A stretch of DNA of 8,549 nt from an uncultured Synergistales bacterium (lineage in GTDB: Bacteria; Synergistota; Synergistia; Synergistales; Aminobacteriaceae): the NCBI GenBank assembly GCA_905236605.1, contig CAJORD010000287.1, positions 1 through 8,549 on the forward strand, in the 5' to 3' direction. The translations under genes and the position numbers were made by a program. How positions within the stretch are numbered: position 1 is the first letter of the stretch; every line of letters starts with the position of its first letter. The notes under the pieces are model-generated. The model did not search any database. It was not told where the DNA came from and saw nothing but the letters and a program-made list of their open reading frames with translations. Shown piece after piece: positions 1 to 6,911 of this stretch.

Positions 1-617
1 ATCTGAGTTTAGACCGTATGGTGGAAAGGCAGTCCGGCTTATTAAAACAGCTGGAAGCACGCGACTTTAGTCGTGTGAGGCTTCACACAGAAGCGATGGC
101 GCAGGAATTAAGCTCGCGATATTTCGGGCGCGAACTTCCTCATAAATTCAAGCTGGGCGTTACGGGCTGTCAAAATAATTGCCTCAAAGCCGAAGAGAAC
201 GACTTAGGAATTAAAGGCGGCCTTGCTGTCAAATGGCTCGAAGAAAAATGTATATCTTGCGGAGTCTGTGAAAAGTCTTGCAGAAACGGCGCGATAAAAA
301 TTTCTGACGGCAAAATTAATATCGACTACGACAAATGCAACAACTGCGGCCGATGTGCTTTCACGTGTCCGGCTGATGCCTACGAAACAACCGAAGGCTA
401 TTTTATTTATTTCGGCGGCCTCTTTGGAAACACAATTAACAAAGGCAAGCCTTTAGTTCCGTTTATTGCAGATCGCGAGACGGTTTTAAGAGTTTGCGAC
501 GCCGCCATAAAATTTTTTAAGGACAACGCCAAGCCCGGCGAACGTTTCAAATTTACGATTGACAGAGTTGGCGAAGATGCATTAAGAGCGAAAATTATGG
601 AGGCGTATAATGGCTGA
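1..617 (+). CDS. Nitrite/sulfite reductase-like 4Fe-4S protein, 5'-truncated
   Basis: This is the C-terminal part of a small siroheme/iron-sulfur reductase of the nitrite/sulfite reductase type, with a built-in ferredoxin domain. The frame is already open at the window edge (Leu-Ser-Leu-Asp-Arg precedes the ATG at 18), that ATG has no ribosome site, and the family as I know it is about 290 residues, so the true start lies upstream. Counting from the ATG at 18: the GCQNNC segment (C51, C55) is the C-x3-C half of the siroheme/4Fe-4S motif. C78, C81, C84, C88 and C107, C110, C113, C117-Pro form two ferredoxin-type 4Fe-4S sites. A conserved FGGLFGN block (132-138) and a C-terminal helical tail follow. 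The other cysteine pair of the siroheme motif is not visible. It is the first visible gene of an operon and overlaps the TusA gene by 8 bp. The electron acceptor (sulfite, nitrite or another sulfur species) cannot be read from sequence. Family assignment is confident; substrate is not. Confidence 0.85.
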   Translation, partial: LSLDRMVERQSGLLKQLEARDFSRVRLHTEAMAQELSSRYFGRELPHKFKLGVTGCQNNCLKAEENDLGIKGGLAVKWLEEKCISCGVCEKSCRNGAIKISDGKINIDYDKCNNCGRCAFTCPADAYETTEGYFIYFGGLFGNTINKGKPLVPFIADRETVLRVCDAAIKFFKDNAKPGERFKFTIDRVGEDALRAKIMEAYNG

Positions 618-861
618 TAGAGAAATAAAATTTGATGCTCAAGTCGATATTACCGATGTCGTTTGCCCTGTAACGTTAGTGAAAGCTAAAGTAGCTCTCG
701 AAGAACTGGACGCCGGGCAAATTTTGTGTATTCGTATGAACGACGGAGAACCAGTTCAAAACGTTCCACGAAGTATTAAAGACGAAGGCCATCAAATATT
801 AAAACTCTTAAGAAATGACGACGGTACTTATAACTTGTTCGTCAGAAAATTGGAGGATTAA
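610..861 (+). CDS. TusA/SirA-family sulfur carrier protein
   Basis: A small cytoplasmic protein of 83 residues, the usual length of the TusA fold, which passes sulfur as a persulfide on a conserved N-terminal cysteine. C19 sits in VVCPVT at the start of the first helix, followed by the typical VKAKVALEEL helix. The later DDG/NDGEP-VQNVPRS-EGH pattern fits the family. The classical CPxP motif reads CPVT here, so the second proline is absent. I recall the same feature in the TusA-like branch encoded beside sulfite-reductase-like genes. The start ATG lies inside the end of the upstream gene, with GGAGG at 599-603 six bases before it, so translation is probably coupled. The likely role is to carry sulfur made or used by the neighbouring reductase. 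The final acceptor is unknown; LarE two genes downstream is one candidate. The symbol tusA is withheld because true tRNA-thiolation TusA has CPxP. Confidence 0.88.
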   Translation: MADREIKFDAQVDITDVVCPVTLVKAKVALEELDAGQILCIRMNDGEPVQNVPRSIKDEGHQILKLLRNDDGTYNLFVRKLED

Positions 862-867
862 TTTTTT

Positions 868-3168
868 ATGCGGCAATTCATTATCACAGGCATGACTTGT
901 TCGGCGTGTAGTGCTCGCGTCGAAAGAGTTGTGAAAAAATTACCCGGCGTCGACTCTTGCGCGGTCAGTCTCTTAACGAACTCGATGAACGTCGAAGGCC
1001 CTGCGTCAGATTCTGAAATTATCGCGGCGGTCGTCAAAGCCGGTTATGGTGCAAAAGTCAAAGACGCTGAAACAAAATCAAAATCTTTGACGCAGGACGA
1101 AGAATTATTAGAAGACCACGATACGCCGGTTTTGAAAAAGCGTTTGATTTATTCGGTCGGATTTTTGCTCGTTCTGCTTTACATGTCTATGGGCCACATG
1201 ATGTGGAATTTTCCTTTGCCGGCTTTCATGGAAAATAATCACGTGATGATGGGAATAATTCAGCTTCTTCTAGCTGCGATTATCATGGTCATAAATCAAA
1301 AATTTTTCATCAACGGCTTCAGAAATTTATTACACGCGGCTCCCAACATGGATACGCTTGTCGCGCTTGGCTCGGCGGCGTCGTTCGCTTATAGTACGTG
1401 GGCTTTACTCGCAATGACGCAGGCGCAGTTAGTCGGTGACTCTCAAGCCGTGCTTGGCTACATGAACGAATTTTATTTTGAAACCGCCGCAATGATTTTA
1501 ACGTTGATAACGATCGGAAAGATGCTTGAGGCTCGTTCTAAAGGCAAAACGACAGACGCATTAAAAGGCCTGATGAAACTTTCTCCCAAGACTGCAACAA
1601 TTATTGAAAACGGTGTGGAAAAAGTCGTGCCCGTCGAAAATCTTAGAAGAGGCGATGTCTTTGTAGTTCGTCCGGGCGAAAATATTCCCGTTGACGGAAT
1701 AATAATCGAAGGTTCAAGCGCTGTGAACGAATCAGCTTTAACCGGCGAAAGTATTCCCGTCGATAAGGCGCAGGGTGATACGGTTTCAGCAGCTACGATT
1801 AATCAATCTGGTTTTATAAAGTGCGAGGCCGTTCGAGTTGGTGAAGATACGACGCTTTCACAAATTATAAAGATGGTCAGCGACGCAGCGACAACAAAAG
1901 CACCGATAGCAAAAATCGCGGACAAAGTCTGCGGAATTTTCGTTCCGGCCGTCATCTCAATCGCGATAATCACGATTATAATTTGGCTCCTGCTTGGCAA
2001 AAATTTTGGTGCAGCTCTATATTATGGAATCGCCGTGCTTGTCATCAGTTGCCCTTGTGCTCTTGGCCTTGCTACGCCAGTCGCTATTATGGTCGGCAAT
2101 GGGATCGGAGCTAAAAACGGAATTTTATTCAAGAACGCCGTTTCACTCGAAGAGACAGGGAAAATTAAAATTGTCGCCCTCGACAAGACCGGGACCGTAA
2201 CAGCAGGCGAACCCGAAGTTACGGACGTCATACCTGCGGGGGGATTTAGCGAAACGGATTTATTAAAGCTCGCCTATTCTCTCGAAACTAAGAGCGAACA
2301 CCCCTTAGCGCGTGCCATCGTCAGTAAAGCCGAAGCCATGAAATTAAAATCAGATGACGTTTCTGACTTTCAGGCCCTCGCCGGTAACGGTTTAACCGCA
2401 AAAATCGAAAATAAAAATTTAATTGGCGGCAGTCTAAAGTTCATAAGTTCAAAAATTTCTATTTCTGATGAAATTAATCGCAGGGCCGAAACTCTCGCAG
2501 AAGAAGGCAAAACGCCGTTACTCTTCGCAAGTGATGATAAACTCGCCGGGATTATCGCAGTAGCTGACGTCATTAAGCCCGATAGCGTTCAGGCCGTCAA
2601 AGAACTTCAAGATATGAATATCCGCGTCATAATGTTGACCGGCGACAACGAGCGCACAGCTAAGGCCATAGGCGCACAATCGGGAATTAGCGAAGTCGTT
2701 GCGGGAGTGTTGCCTGACGGTAAAGAAAGCATAATTCGCAATCTCAAAAACGAAGGCCGCACGGCCATGATAGGCGACGGCATAAACGATGCTCCGGCTT
2801 TGACGCGTGCCGACATTGGAATAGCGATAGGCGCCGGAACTGATATAGCGATTGACGCAGCCGACGTCGTTTTAATGAAAAACAGTTTGCTTGACGTCCC
2901 TGCGGCAATTCGTTTAAGCCGCGCGACTTTGCGAAACATTCATCAAAATTTATTCTGGGCGTTCTTCTATAACGTCGTAGGGATTCCGATCGCTGCGGGC
3001 GTGTTTGCTTCGGTCTTAGGCTGGCAGCTTAATCCGACGTTTGGTGCGGCGGCGATGAGCCTTTCAAGTTTCTGTGTCGTAACGAACGCTTTGAGATTAA
3101 ATTTTTTCAAAGTTCACGATAAGAAAGGAAATTCATCATGGGCATCAATGATAAATCCAAGATACTGA
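868..3168 (+). CDS. copA: Cu+-exporting P1B-type ATPase CopA
   Basis: A membrane ATPase of 766 residues that pumps monovalent copper (or silver) out of the cytoplasm. Domains in order: one N-terminal heavy-metal-binding domain with GMTCSAC (C11, C14); two leading hydrophobic segments from about 92; TGES of the actuator domain (292-295); the intramembrane metal site CPC (395-397); the phosphorylated DKTGT (D439); SEHP in the nucleotide-binding domain (476-479); TGDN (591-594); and GDGINDAP (636-643). Late transmembrane helices carry YN (701-702) and MSLSS (730-734). The CPC, YN and M-x3-S set is the Cu+ signature rather than Zn/Cd. GGAGG at 852-856 precedes the ATG by 11 bases. No copper regulator (CsoR, CueR) or chaperone gene is visible. 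The C-terminus runs about 15 residues beyond the final helix, and those codons overlap the LarE start. Lying between TusA and LarE genes, it may protect iron-sulfur and thiol sites from copper. Confidence 0.95.
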   Translation: MRQFIITGMTCSACSARVERVVKKLPGVDSCAVSLLTNSMNVEGPASDSEIIAAVVKAGYGAKVKDAETKSKSLTQDEELLEDHDTPVLKKRLIYSVGFLLVLLYMSMGHMMWNFPLPAFMENNHVMMGIIQLLLAAIIMVINQKFFINGFRNLLHAAPNMDTLVALGSAASFAYSTWALLAMTQAQLVGDSQAVLGYMNEFYFETAAMILTLITIGKMLEARSKGKTTDALKGLMKLSPKTATIIENGVEKVVPVENLRRGDVFVVRPGENIPVDGIIIEGSSAVNESALTGESIPVDKAQGDTVSAATINQSGFIKCEAVRVGEDTTLSQIIKMVSDAATTKAPIAKIADKVCGIFVPAVISIAIITIIIWLLLGKNFGAALYYGIAVLVISCPCALGLATPVAIMVGNGIGAKNGILFKNAVSLEETGKIKIVALDKTGTVTAGEPEVTDVIPAGGFSETDLLKLAYSLETKSEHPLARAIVSKAEAMKLKSDDVSDFQALAGNGLTAKIENKNLIGGSLKFISSKISISDEINRRAETLAEEGKTPLLFASDDKLAGIIAVADVIKPDSVQAVKELQDMNIRVIMLTGDNERTAKAIGAQSGISEVVAGVLPDGKESIIRNLKNEGRTAMIGDGINDAPALTRADIGIAIGAGTDIAIDAADVVLMKNSLLDVPAAIRLSRATLRNIHQNLFWAFFYNVVGIPIAAGVFASVLGWQLNPTFGAAAMSLSSFCVVTNALRLNFFKVHDKKGNSSWASMINPRY

Positions 3169-3944
3169 AAGATTATATAAAGTCGCTGGGAAGTGTCGCA
3201 GTAGCGTTTTCGGGCGGCGTGGATTCAACTTTGCTGTTAAAAATCGCGCACGACGTTTTAGGCGATAAGGCTGTAGCCGTTACGGCTTCGTCGGCGTCGT
3301 TTCCTGAAAGAGAGCTTAACGAATCAAAAAATTTTTGTGTCGAAAATAAAATCAAGCAAATAATAATTCATTCGGACGAGCTTAATATTCCGGGCTTCAA
3401 AGAAAATCCGAAAAATCGCTGCTACTTATGTAAAAAAGATTTATTCACGCAAATTTTGACAAAGGCTCGCGAAAATAATCTTGCGTTCGTTATCGAAGGC
3501 TCTAATCTTGACGACTTAGGCGACTACAGGCCGGGGCTTCAAGCGATTGAAGAACTTGAAATTAAAAGTCCGTTGCGCGCCGCAGGATTTTCAAAGTCGG
3601 ACGTTCGTCAGCTCTCTTGGGAGTTGGGGCTGCCTACGTGGGATAAGCCTTCGTTTGCGTGTCTTGCGTCAAGATTTGTTTACGGCGAAACGATTACAGA
3701 AAAAAAATTAAAGATGGTCGAGCAAGCCGAGGAGTTATTAATTAATCTTGGCTTCCGTCAAGTGCGCGTCAGAATCCATGGCGACATAGCAAGAATCGAA
3801 ATTAATCCGGAAGATTTTTCAAAAATAATTCAGGACGACACGCGGACAAAAATTTATGACGCGCTAAAAAATTTCGGTTTCTCATATGTTGCTCTCGATT
3901 TAAGAGGCTATCGCACAGGAAGCATGAACGAAGTTATCAAATAA
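3138..3944 (+). CDS. larE: LarE, ATP-dependent sulfur insertase for nickel-pincer cofactor
   Basis: A PP-loop enzyme of 268 residues, the normal family length. LarE adenylates the carboxylates of the LarB product and inserts sulfur into it, making the nickel-pincer nucleotide used by lactate racemase and relatives. The PP-loop SGGVDS is at 25-30. PERE (56-59), NLDDLGDYRPG (123-133), SPLR (144-147) and GLPTWDKP (164-171) are family blocks. Three cysteines are placed as in LarE proteins that bind a 4Fe-4S cluster: C95 and C98 in RCYLC, and C175 in FACLASR. The Lactobacillus type instead sacrifices a single cysteine, so this one probably uses cluster-bound sulfide and can turn over repeatedly (inference). 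The gene starts within the end of copA, with a 31-bp overlap and an AAAGGA ribosome site at 3124-3129. No larA, larB or larC is in the window. A terminator follows directly. Confidence 0.93.
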   Translation: MGINDKSKILKDYIKSLGSVAVAFSGGVDSTLLLKIAHDVLGDKAVAVTASSASFPERELNESKNFCVENKIKQIIIHSDELNIPGFKENPKNRCYLCKKDLFTQILTKARENNLAFVIEGSNLDDLGDYRPGLQAIEELEIKSPLRAAGFSKSDVRQLSWELGLPTWDKPSFACLASRFVYGETITEKKLKMVEQAEELLINLGFRQVRVRIHGDIARIEINPEDFSKIIQDDTRTKIYDALKNFGFSYVALDLRGYRTGSMNEVIK

Positions 3945-3963
3945 AAATTCTTTCACATAATCT

Positions 3964-3998
3964 TAACTTCTGGACAAATTGTCCAGAAGTTATTTTTT
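3964..3998 (+). terminator. Intrinsic terminator closing the reductase-TusA-CopA-LarE operon
   Basis: A perfect inverted repeat, AACTTCTGGACA (3965-3976) and TGTCCAGAAGTT (3980-3991), has a three-base AAT loop. An extra T-A pair (3964/3992) makes a 13-bp stem, followed by six Ts (3993-3998). It begins 20 bases after the LarE stop. It separates the operon from the flagellin gene, which must therefore have its own promoter in the roughly 80 bases that follow. I see no convincing sigma-70 or sigma-28 promoter there. Confidence 0.93.
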
Positions 3999-4059
3999 AA
4001 TTTCATAATCGCAATAATCCGAAAATTAATTAAAAACAGCGACATAAATCGAAAAACGC

Positions 4060-4065
4060 AGGAGG
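4060..4065 (+). promoter_or_regulatory. Ribosome binding site of the flagellin gene
   Basis: AGGAGG is a full consensus site, but it lies 13 bases before the first ATG (4079) and 16 before the second (4082). The spacer is AT-rich with a run of six or more Ts. The long spacer favours the first ATG, although most flagellins begin Met-x-Ile/Asn-Thr with one Met. The copA ribosome site has a similarly long, T-rich spacer (11 bases). Confidence 0.7.
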
Positions 4066-4078
4066 CAAATTTTTTATC

Positions 4079-5926
4079 ATGATGATAAACACTAGCAACA
4101 CAGTTAGAATGGCATATAACGCCCTCAATGCGAACACAAAGGCTATGGAGGACACGGCTCGCGCTCTCTCAACAGGACTAAAAAGCGCTCATGCCGCCGA
4201 CGACGCCGCAGGTTTTGCAATGGGGCTGAATATTTCCGCGCAAATTGCCGGAGTCGATCGCGCAATCAGAAATTCACAGGACGGGATCTCTATGTTGCAG
4301 ACCGCCGAAGGTGCTTTAAATCAAATTAACTCGATGCTTCAACGAATGCGAGAACTTGCTGTTCAGTCGGCGAATGATAGTCTCACGACGCAAGACAGGA
4401 GTTATATAGAGCTCGAAATTTCAGAGCTTCGCGAAAATATTAACAACGTCGCTTCAAACACGACTTTTAATAACAAACGACTTCTTGACGGCAGCTCCTC
4501 GGCCATCTGGTCATCTAACGACATGAAAACTTCTTTAAGCGTCAGCGGCGCGGTTACGACGATTGACCAGTTCGGACAAAAGAAAGCCGTGGGCGGTAAT
4601 TACAGAATCGAAATTTCGGCCAAGAGCGGCAAAGCTGAAGCTCAAAAATCGAATCTCTTTGAGCTAGAAATCTCCGAAGAGTATTTGAGCGAAGAGATAG
4701 CCACGAATGGCGAGACTGTTCACATTATGCGAACTCGTCAACGTGAAGCACGATTAAGCGACATGACCGCTTTCAAAGACAACAGCGGGGCTTTTATCTT
4801 CAATGAGCCGCAAAAACTTCAAATTATTCAAGGCGATGGCAAAACCGCGGAAGTAGTTTTGTACGCAGAAGACACTTTGTCGGACGTCAGCAAAAAAATT
4901 AATGACGCTATAGCCGACGACTTAGGACAAGTTAGTTATGTCGATAATCGCGAAAATTTTTGTTCAATCGCTAGCGGCGCCGAAGGAACTTCCGAATCCG
5001 TGAGAAAAGAATTTTATGAACACAGCCGCGTATATTTGCGCGACATTGACAGCACTAGCCCGACTTACGGACAGTTAATTTTGAATAAATTTGGAACGCC
5101 CCAAGAAATCACCGCGGCCGATTATGGAAATTATACAAAGGCCGAGTTGGCGGAATTATTTTCTTTTACCGACGAAGTAACGACATCAAAGGCCACTCTC
5201 GTAATCAGAAGCGCGATCGCAGGTGCTGACGGCCGCTTGACGTTCACGTCCGAAAATAACGATTTAATAAACGCTCTGAACTTAAATACGATTCAAGAAG
5301 CCGAAGATAATATTTTTTCCGTCTCTGTCTATGACGCTCACACCGGCAAAGCTGTCGTTGATAAAGTCCCGACTGACGGTAACAGAGTTGATGGCATCAT
5401 CAGCCCGAACATCAGCTTGAACTTTGACGCTATGGCGAACGTTACAGCAAAATGGGACGACGAAACGAAGCGTTATATACTTCAAAACGATTCAACAAAT
5501 CCGTATAGTACAATCGTTCATATTGACGACCGGAGCACTTCGTTTCAAATTGGCCAAAATTTCGGCGAAGACATTTATATAAACATCGGCGACATGAGAG
5601 CAGAAGCTCTTGGCCTCAATAAAATCGACGTTTCAACGCGGGCGCGGGCGTCTGAATCCATAACGCTGCTTGACCAAGCTATTCATCAGGTCGGCTCACA
5701 GCGCGCTAAAATCGGAACTTATCAGAACGAACTCGAATATAACGCCAACAGCTTGACGCAAACGAGTCTACATATGCAAGAAGCGGAAAGCCGTTTGAAA
5801 GATGCCGACATGGCGCTAGAGTACATGAAATTTATAAAACTCCAGATTTTGAATAATTCAGGAAGTTCAATGCTCGCGCAAGCTAATCAAAACTCGCAAG
5901 CAATCATGAACATCTTAAGCGCGTAA
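4079..5926 (+). CDS. Flagellin, large variant
   Basis: The structural subunit of the flagellar filament, exported through the flagellar type III apparatus and polymerised outside the cell. At 615 residues it is larger than most flagellins. The N-terminal D0/D1 region (about 1-145) has NTSNTVRMAYNALN, the LSTGLKSAHAADDAAG block, and QRMRELAVQ (88-96), which matches the segment recognised by Toll-like receptor 5. The C-terminal D1/D0 region (about 525-615) carries QVGSQRAKIGTYQNELE, ESRLKDADMA and MLAQANQNSQAIMNIL. The 380-residue middle is variable and surface-exposed. Residues about 244-285 (LQIIQGDGK, then DTLSDVSKKIN) resemble the flagellin IN motif, and ATLVIRSAIAGADG (373-386) introduces a second similar block. 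A single cysteine (C295) lies in the middle. The gene stands alone, isolated by the upstream terminator and a convergent LysR gene. No fliD, fliS or csrA is adjacent. The start could instead be the ATG at 4082. Confidence 0.93.
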   Translation: MMINTSNTVRMAYNALNANTKAMEDTARALSTGLKSAHAADDAAGFAMGLNISAQIAGVDRAIRNSQDGISMLQTAEGALNQINSMLQRMRELAVQSANDSLTTQDRSYIELEISELRENINNVASNTTFNNKRLLDGSSSAIWSSNDMKTSLSVSGAVTTIDQFGQKKAVGGNYRIEISAKSGKAEAQKSNLFELEISEEYLSEEIATNGETVHIMRTRQREARLSDMTAFKDNSGAFIFNEPQKLQIIQGDGKTAEVVLYAEDTLSDVSKKINDAIADDLGQVSYVDNRENFCSIASGAEGTSESVRKEFYEHSRVYLRDIDSTSPTYGQLILNKFGTPQEITAADYGNYTKAELAELFSFTDEVTTSKATLVIRSAIAGADGRLTFTSENNDLINALNLNTIQEAEDNIFSVSVYDAHTGKAVVDKVPTDGNRVDGIISPNISLNFDAMANVTAKWDDETKRYILQNDSTNPYSTIVHIDDRSTSFQIGQNFGEDIYINIGDMRAEALGLNKIDVSTRARASESITLLDQAIHQVGSQRAKIGTYQNELEYNANSLTQTSLHMQEAESRLKDADMALEYMKFIKLQILNNSGSSMLAQANQNSQAIMNILSA

Positions 5927-5938
5927 AATTTTTATTTT

Positions 5939-6853
5939 CTAACTCCTCACCTCGTATAACCGCGCGGCAATCTTCACAAAATCACGCGCATAATTTGAAA
6001 TATAGCTTCCCTTTCTAAACGCTGCGACAAAATCACTCGTTACCCTCGGATTATCGACGCTACCGAAACTGAAAGTTTCAATCTCCGGGACTGGCAAATG
6101 CCAACGCAAGTGCGACTCGAATATAAACGAAACTCCCCAGCCCTGTTCAGTTAAAGAAATCACAGCGGGCATGTTGTTCGTAGTGATTGAGTTTTCTAAC
6201 GAAATATTATTTTTTTTGAGATAAAATCGCGAAATTTGTCCCGTGCGTTGTTCCGGCGACAATAAAATCAAACGTTCGTCTTTTAGCGCGGCTAGTTCGA
6301 TTCGTTTATTGACAGCAAGATTTTTCACAGGGTGATTCTTGCTCGTGCAGACTAATAATTCTTCTGTCGCGAGTTTGTGATATTCGATATGCGGATTTGA
6401 TTCATGAGGCTTGCTGTAAAAAGCGAGGTCTATATCACCGTCAAGAAGTTTTTTATCAATCATTGCGCTTGTGCCTTCAAAAATATTAATTTTCACATGC
6501 GGATATTTTTTATTAAACGCCGGAAGCGTCTTCGGAAGCATGAAAGTGCAACGCATATTAGGCAAGCCGATATTCAAAATTCCGACGTCACGTTTGATAA
6601 TGTCGGCTAGTTCTGCGTCAAGATTCGTTTTGCTTTCAAGAATGCTGTGAGCGTATTCAAGATAACGTTCGCCCGCGTAAGTCGGAATATATTTTTTGTC
6701 GACGCGCTTAAATAATTTTATTCCTAGCTCGGCTTCAAGATTCATTAAAAATTTACTCAAGCTCGGCTGACTTACAAACAAAGCTTCGGCGGCCTTAGTG
6801 ATGTTTTGATGTTTTGCGATTGCTACGACGTAGGACAATTCCCTAAAATTCAT
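5939..6853 (-). CDS. LysR-family transcriptional regulator
   Basis: A DNA-binding regulator of 304 residues, the usual family length, and probably a tetramer. The N-terminal winged helix-turn-helix runs through about residues 1-60: MNFRELSYVVAIAKHQNIT, then AAEALFVSQPSLSKFL and the wing ELGIKLFKR. A linker helix and a two-lobed effector-binding domain (about 90-295) follow, with GILNIGLPNM opening the first lobe and GWGVSFIF in the second. I chose the ATG at 6853-6851 because MNFRELxY is the normal LysR beginning and AAGGA (minus strand, about 6870-6866) sits well before it. A TTG two codons upstream (6859) is also in frame but too close to that site. The gene is divergent from the PrpF-family gene, with 131 bp between them, so it most likely controls that gene, the MatC carrier and itself. 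The effector cannot be read from sequence; the substrate of the neighbouring isomerase is the natural guess. It converges on flagellin with a 12-bp gap. Confidence 0.93.
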   Translation of the reverse strand: MNFRELSYVVAIAKHQNITKAAEALFVSQPSLSKFLMNLEAELGIKLFKRVDKKYIPTYAGERYLEYAHSILESKTNLDAELADIIKRDVGILNIGLPNMRCTFMLPKTLPAFNKKYPHVKINIFEGTSAMIDKKLLDGDIDLAFYSKPHESNPHIEYHKLATEELLVCTSKNHPVKNLAVNKRIELAALKDERLILLSPEQRTGQISRFYLKKNNISLENSITTNNMPAVISLTEQGWGVSFIFESHLRWHLPVPEIETFSFGSVDNPRVTSDFVAAFRKGSYISNYARDFVKIAARLYEVRS

Positions 6854-6859
6854 TTTCAA

Positions 6860-6878
6860 CTATTCCTTTTAACTATAG
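6860..6878. promoter_or_regulatory. Putative LysR-type box CTAT-N11-ATAG
   Basis: The arms CTAT (6860-6863) and ATAG (6875-6878) are exact reverse complements separated by 11 bases, the T-N11-A arrangement typical of LysR regulators. It lies just upstream of the lysR start and overlaps its ribosome site (AAGGA on the minus strand). Binding here could block lysR expression (autorepression) while sitting at about -49 of a possible prpF start. The arms are only four bases long, so chance occurrence is quite possible. Confidence 0.4.
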
Positions 6879-6882
6879 AAAA

Positions 6883-6911
6883 TTCGCCTAAAAAGTATTT
6901 CACATTATAAA
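6883..6911 (+). promoter_or_regulatory. Possible activator-dependent promoter of the PrpF-MatC genes
   Basis: TATAAA (6906-6911) would be the -10 element. TTCGCC (6883-6888), 17 bases upstream, is a poor -35 match, as expected of a promoter needing an activator. The same AT core read on the minus strand gives a perfect TATAAT (6909-6904) that could serve lysR, but its best -35 (TTGAAC, minus strand 6935-6930) is 20 bases away, too far to be convincing. Tentative. Confidence 0.3.

Noticed and set aside
18..20. ATG at 18 as the true start of the reductase gene
   Set aside because: No ribosome site precedes it, the frame is open upstream to the window edge, and the protein would lack the N-terminal half of its family.
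2607..2939. Minus-strand open frame of 110 codons inside copA
   Set aside because: It lies opposite the conserved ATP-binding region of CopA and is a shadow of its codon pattern, with no ribosome site.
4031..4056. Sigma-28-like TAAA-N14-TCGAAAAA before the flagellin gene
   Set aside because: Transcription would start within or after the AGGAGG ribosome site, so it cannot produce a normal leader. The -10 match is also weak.
5960..5967. CCGCGCGG palindrome near the lysR 3' end
   Set aside because: Only eight bases, within the coding sequence, without a loop or T-run; not a terminator.
6404..6610. Plus-strand open frame of 68 codons opposite lysR
   Set aside because: Lies within a well-supported LysR gene on the other strand; no ribosome site or recognisable product.
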